From: CAZFYZ01 sp964523735
GTDB lineage: Bacteria; Armatimonadota; UBA5829
Assembly: GCA_964523735.1 (NCBI GenBank)
Contig: CAZFYZ010000098.1
Coordinates: 1 to 15,300 of the forward strand
Length of the DNA stretch: 15,300 nucleotides
Reading direction: 5' to 3'
Under the pieces are notes generated by a model. That model saw nothing but the letters and a program-made list of their open reading frames with translations, was not told the origin of the DNA and did no database searches. Shown piece after piece: positions 13,593 to 15,300 of this stretch. Position 1 is the stretch's first letter, and each line of letters opens with the position of its first letter. The position numbers and the translations under genes were made by a program.

Positions 13593-13639
13593 ATCTGAAA
13601 GGTCCTCCTGAAACAAGTCACCGTACAAAAGCGAAATCC

Positions 13640-13669
13640 ATACTAACACAAGGAGTCGACGATTGTCAA
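13640..13669 (-). promoter_or_regulatory. rpmB promoter (TTGACA, extended -10)
   Basis: The minus strand reads a perfect TTGACA (13669-13664), an 18-bp spacer and TAGTAT (13645-13640), with TGT before it giving a TGn extended -10. The predicted start is near 13633, with a leader of about 41 nt. The -35 hexamer lies on codons 1-3 of the divergent gene, and its Shine-Dalgarno site lies in the spacer. Confidence 0.7.
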
Positions 13670-14823
13670 ATATCGTGATGAGCCAGGATCAGCCCATCAC
13701 CCGTCTCATCAAGAACGTCCACGTGCTCTCCTCGCGTGACAGCCTCAGGCGAGCGGCCGGATTGATGAAGACTACCGATGGCTCCAGGCTGCCGGTCAGC
13801 AACGGAACCAGCATCTACGGTGTCATCTCTGAGCGGGCGATCTCCGGGTTCATCTCGGCGGCTGATGACGTTGACGCCGCCCTGGACTCGCCGATCGAGC
13901 CACTCGTGGACACCAACGTCACCCTGATCAGCCCCGACACCACGCTGAAGCAGGCCGCGGGGATATTCGCGGCGACTGGCGATGACGTGCTCCCAGTGAT
14001 TGGCGGCGGCGGGTCGTTCCCCGGCGTGCTCTATAGGCGCGATGTCATCAGCCTGCTGGCCAGGAATCTGCGGCCTCCGGTAGTGGCGGGGATGGCGACA
14101 CCTCTTGGAGTTCACCTGACCACTGGCTCCGTCAACGGTGGCGCGGGAAGCCCGGGGCTGTTCTTGACCGGTGTCTCAATGGCGATTATGCTCGTCATTT
14201 CGAGCTTGGCGGCCAGCAGTCTGCAGAAGCTATTCACGCTCGCAACGGGTATTAGCATCAATCAGCTAGCCTCTTCCAAGCCGGTCCCGTTCGTCTCGAA
14301 CCCCTACGAACTGACGCTCTACATATCGATCTTGCTGTCGATTGTGGTCTTTTTCGTGCTGATGAGACTCTCGCCGCTTGCGGGCTATCATGCGGCGGAA
14401 CATATGACGGTGCATGCAATAGAGGCGGGCGATGTCCTGACGCCGGAGACGGTCCGTCACATGCCTCGCGTCCACCCGAGGTGCGGCACAAACCTGCTCG
14501 CCGGCGCAGGCATCTTCATGGTGCTGGCGATGCAACTCAACGACAGCGCCAGCCTCATAGTCGTGCTTCTGGTGATGGTCCTGCTGTGGCGGAAGGTCGG
14601 AGGCTGGCTCCAATACTTGGTGACCACAAAGCATCCATCCGAAAGACAACTCGCAAACGGCATTGCGGCCGGTAACCAGCTCCTCCAGCGCTATCAGGAG
14701 AGACCGAACTACCTCGCAGTCGGCTGGGCTCGAATCTGGAACTTCGGGTTCATTCAGACAGCGGCGGGGATGTTCGCAACGCTGTTCCTCGCGGAGTATG
14801 TCTTCAAGCTGAAGCTGATGTAG
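13663..14823 (+). CDS. Membrane protein with two CBS domains and a DUF1385 (YqhQ-like) domain
   Basis: 386 residues from TTG 13663. The TTG is chosen because AGGAG lies 7 nt upstream; the GTG at 13675 and ATG at 13678 lack this. Residues about 8-62 and 70-130 form a CBS pair (IYGVISERAI in the first; VLPVIGGGGSFPGVLYRRDV in the second), usually a sensor of adenosyl nucleotides. Then come hydrophobic segments at about 165-187 and 216-236. The DUF1385 core has YHAAEHMTVHAIEAGD (His243, Glu246, His247, His251) and HPRCGTN (His271, Cys274). Further membrane segments lie near 278-312 and 360-382. The conserved His/Glu/Cys set suggests metal binding; DUF1385 has no firmly established reaction. The CBS fusion suggests activity gated by cellular energy state (inference). 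It is divergent from rpmB with only a 70-bp gap. Confidence 0.87.
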   Translation: MSNIVMSQDQPITRLIKNVHVLSSRDSLRRAAGLMKTTDGSRLPVSNGTSIYGVISERAISGFISAADDVDAALDSPIEPLVDTNVTLISPDTTLKQAAGIFAATGDDVLPVIGGGGSFPGVLYRRDVISLLARNLRPPVVAGMATPLGVHLTTGSVNGGAGSPGLFLTGVSMAIMLVISSLAASSLQKLFTLATGISINQLASSKPVPFVSNPYELTLYISILLSIVVFFVLMRLSPLAGYHAAEHMTVHAIEAGDVLTPETVRHMPRVHPRCGTNLLAGAGIFMVLAMQLNDSASLIVVLLVMVLLWRKVGGWLQYLVTTKHPSERQLANGIAAGNQLLQRYQERPNYLAVGWARIWNFGFIQTAAGMFATLFLAEYVFKLKLM

Positions 14824-14959
14824 TGCCTCACAGTGCGCTAGAAATGCGTGCCATCAAGGTGTATGGGGGTATGTCGGATTGTGGCGAATCTGGCATATCC
14901 ACCGACCAAGTCCCCGGACCATCTTCTGCGCCAAAGGCTGACTACCCCCCCTCATAGAG

Positions 14960-15044
14960 TTTGGCACGCTTTTTTGGCACAGTCCCTGGTTGTTATTTCC
15001 AGGGGTGATACGTCCCGGATGACTCTCCAGAATAACGTGCCAAA
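14960..15044. repeat. Inverted TTTGGCACG / CGTGCCAAA pair with an extra TTGGCAC copy
   Basis: TTTGGCACG (14960-14968) and CGTGCCAAA (15036-15044) are a perfect 9-bp inverted repeat. A third copy, TTGGCAC, lies at 14974-14980 in direct orientation. Between them sits the CCCTGG/CCAGGG hairpin. The arrangement looks like a set of binding sites for a dimeric regulator, but no regulator gene is nearby. Confidence 0.6.
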
Positions 15045-15056
15045 AACATATGCCAA

Positions 15057-15084
15057 CATACATGCCTATATATAGGCATGTATG
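15057..15084. repeat. Perfect 28-bp palindrome
   Basis: The left half CATACATGCCTATA is followed directly by its exact reverse complement, with no spacer. The centre is alternating TATATATA, which favours cruciform extrusion. It could be an operator, a recombination or resolution site, or a hairpin in RNA. The sequence alone does not decide. Confidence 0.85.
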
Positions 15085-15300
15085 GCATGCGGCGAAGAGT
15101 GGTGAGCTTAAGGGGCTTGCAGGTTGATCTGAATGCTCCTGCAGTAGGTCGAGATTGTCCGGACCATCTCGGGAGGATCCGTCCCTCCATGTCCCCCATC
15201 CCTCCGGGTAATTCTACCTGGAGGAGGCCGTGGGTGTGGCCAAAGTGTCCCTCGGATGGCGCGCTACGGCATCAGCGTCTCACCCCCATCCCTCCAGGCC

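Larger units (their letters stand above)
14824..15300. other. Gene-free right end rich in palindromes and TTGGCAC half-sites
   Basis: No frame here has a ribosome binding site plus plausible protein content. The stretch holds a weak hairpin (GCCAAA 14930-14935 / TTTGGC 14960-14965) followed after 4 nt by a T run (a possible weak terminator of the DUF1385 gene), inverted and direct TTGGCAC repeats, and the hairpin CCCTGG (14984-14989) / CCAGGG (14999-15004). It also holds the 28-bp palindrome, a near-perfect 20-bp dyad (15151-15170, one mismatch), the repeat CCGGACCATCT (14914-14924 and 15159-15169) and the repeat CCCCCATCCCTCC (15193-15205 and 15283-15295). Local A+T is higher around 14960-15090. 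It may be a promoter/operator region for a gene beyond the window. Confidence 0.55.

Noticed and set aside
13593..13649. Upstream extension of bL28 by 19 codons
   Set aside because: The predicted transcript starts near 13633, inside this stretch, and the bL28 family begins at MSNTCDVCGKGP.
14961..14979. Possible sigma-54 promoter (TGGCAC ... TTGGCA)
   Set aside because: The downstream GC does not fall 12 bases after the GG; the spacing is 2 bases too long and the element reads TTGGCA, not TTGCA/TTGCT.
14848..15199. Three short overlapping ORFs at the right end (both strands)
   Set aside because: No ribosome binding sites, no recognisable protein features, and they run through the palindromes and repeats.
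15217..15300. Possible gene start near the right edge (GGAGGAGG followed by GTG 15231/15235/15237)
   Set aside because: Two frames are open to the edge but there are only ~20 codons with no family resemblance; cannot be judged without more sequence.

Overview
The window is GC-rich bacterial chromosome (by eye roughly 58-60% G+C) with canonical sigma-70 promoters, canonical Shine-Dalgarno sites and factor-independent terminators. The gene set is a secreted FG-GAP propeller protein, a DUF3300 exported protein, a Rad50/SbcC ATPase with no SbcD beside it, a PAS/anti-sigma-type ATPase sensor, a C+ bL28, and a CBS-CBS-DUF1385 membrane protein. It would fit a deep-branching bacterium such as Armatimonadota or a relative. 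That is an impression from gene content, not a demonstrated assignment. There is no phage, insertion sequence, CRISPR, rRNA or tRNA signal.

Left part (1-4734): a very long minus-strand gene runs off the left edge. It has 1102 open codons in the window, with a signal peptide, a seven-repeat FG-GAP propeller, a fibronectin-III-like domain, two carboxypeptidase-regulatory-like domains, a second seven-repeat propeller and a second FnIII-like domain. It is transcribed divergently from a DUF3300 exported protein with a long Pro/Arg/Gly-rich tail. Middle part (4888-9707): two plus-strand genes, a Rad50/SbcC-type SMC ATPase with a zinc hook, then a multi-PAS sensor ending in an RsbW-like ATPase. The sensor has its own good promoter inside the end of the ATPase gene.

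9720-10312 has no long gene but is full of signals. On the minus strand there is a perfect consensus promoter (TTGACA-17-TATAAT), a perfect Shine-Dalgarno site, a 30-codon very basic ORF with a CTG start, and a closing hairpin. I read this as an unannotated, strongly expressed small gene. Further right is the terminator of a two-gene minus-strand operon (S51 peptidase, then GNAT acetyltransferase with a thioredoxin-like C-terminal domain, 11905-10313). Divergent from that operon is an ABC ATPase of the FecE/BtuD type with an extra Rossmann-like C-terminal domain. It converges on the ribosomal protein bL28 gene and its terminator. The bL28 promoter overlaps the TTG start of a divergent CBS-CBS-DUF1385 membrane protein.

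The last ~480 bases contain no gene I can support. They hold a perfect 28-bp palindrome, nested TTTGGCACG inverted repeats and other dyads, which look like a regulatory or recombination region. A short heptamer array (consensus YGACCTC) recurs at three gene boundaries, always in the same orientation. No multi-gene defence or biosynthetic system is evident. The most novel items are the small CTG-start gene, the heptamer arrays, the right-end palindrome cluster and several unusual domain fusions.
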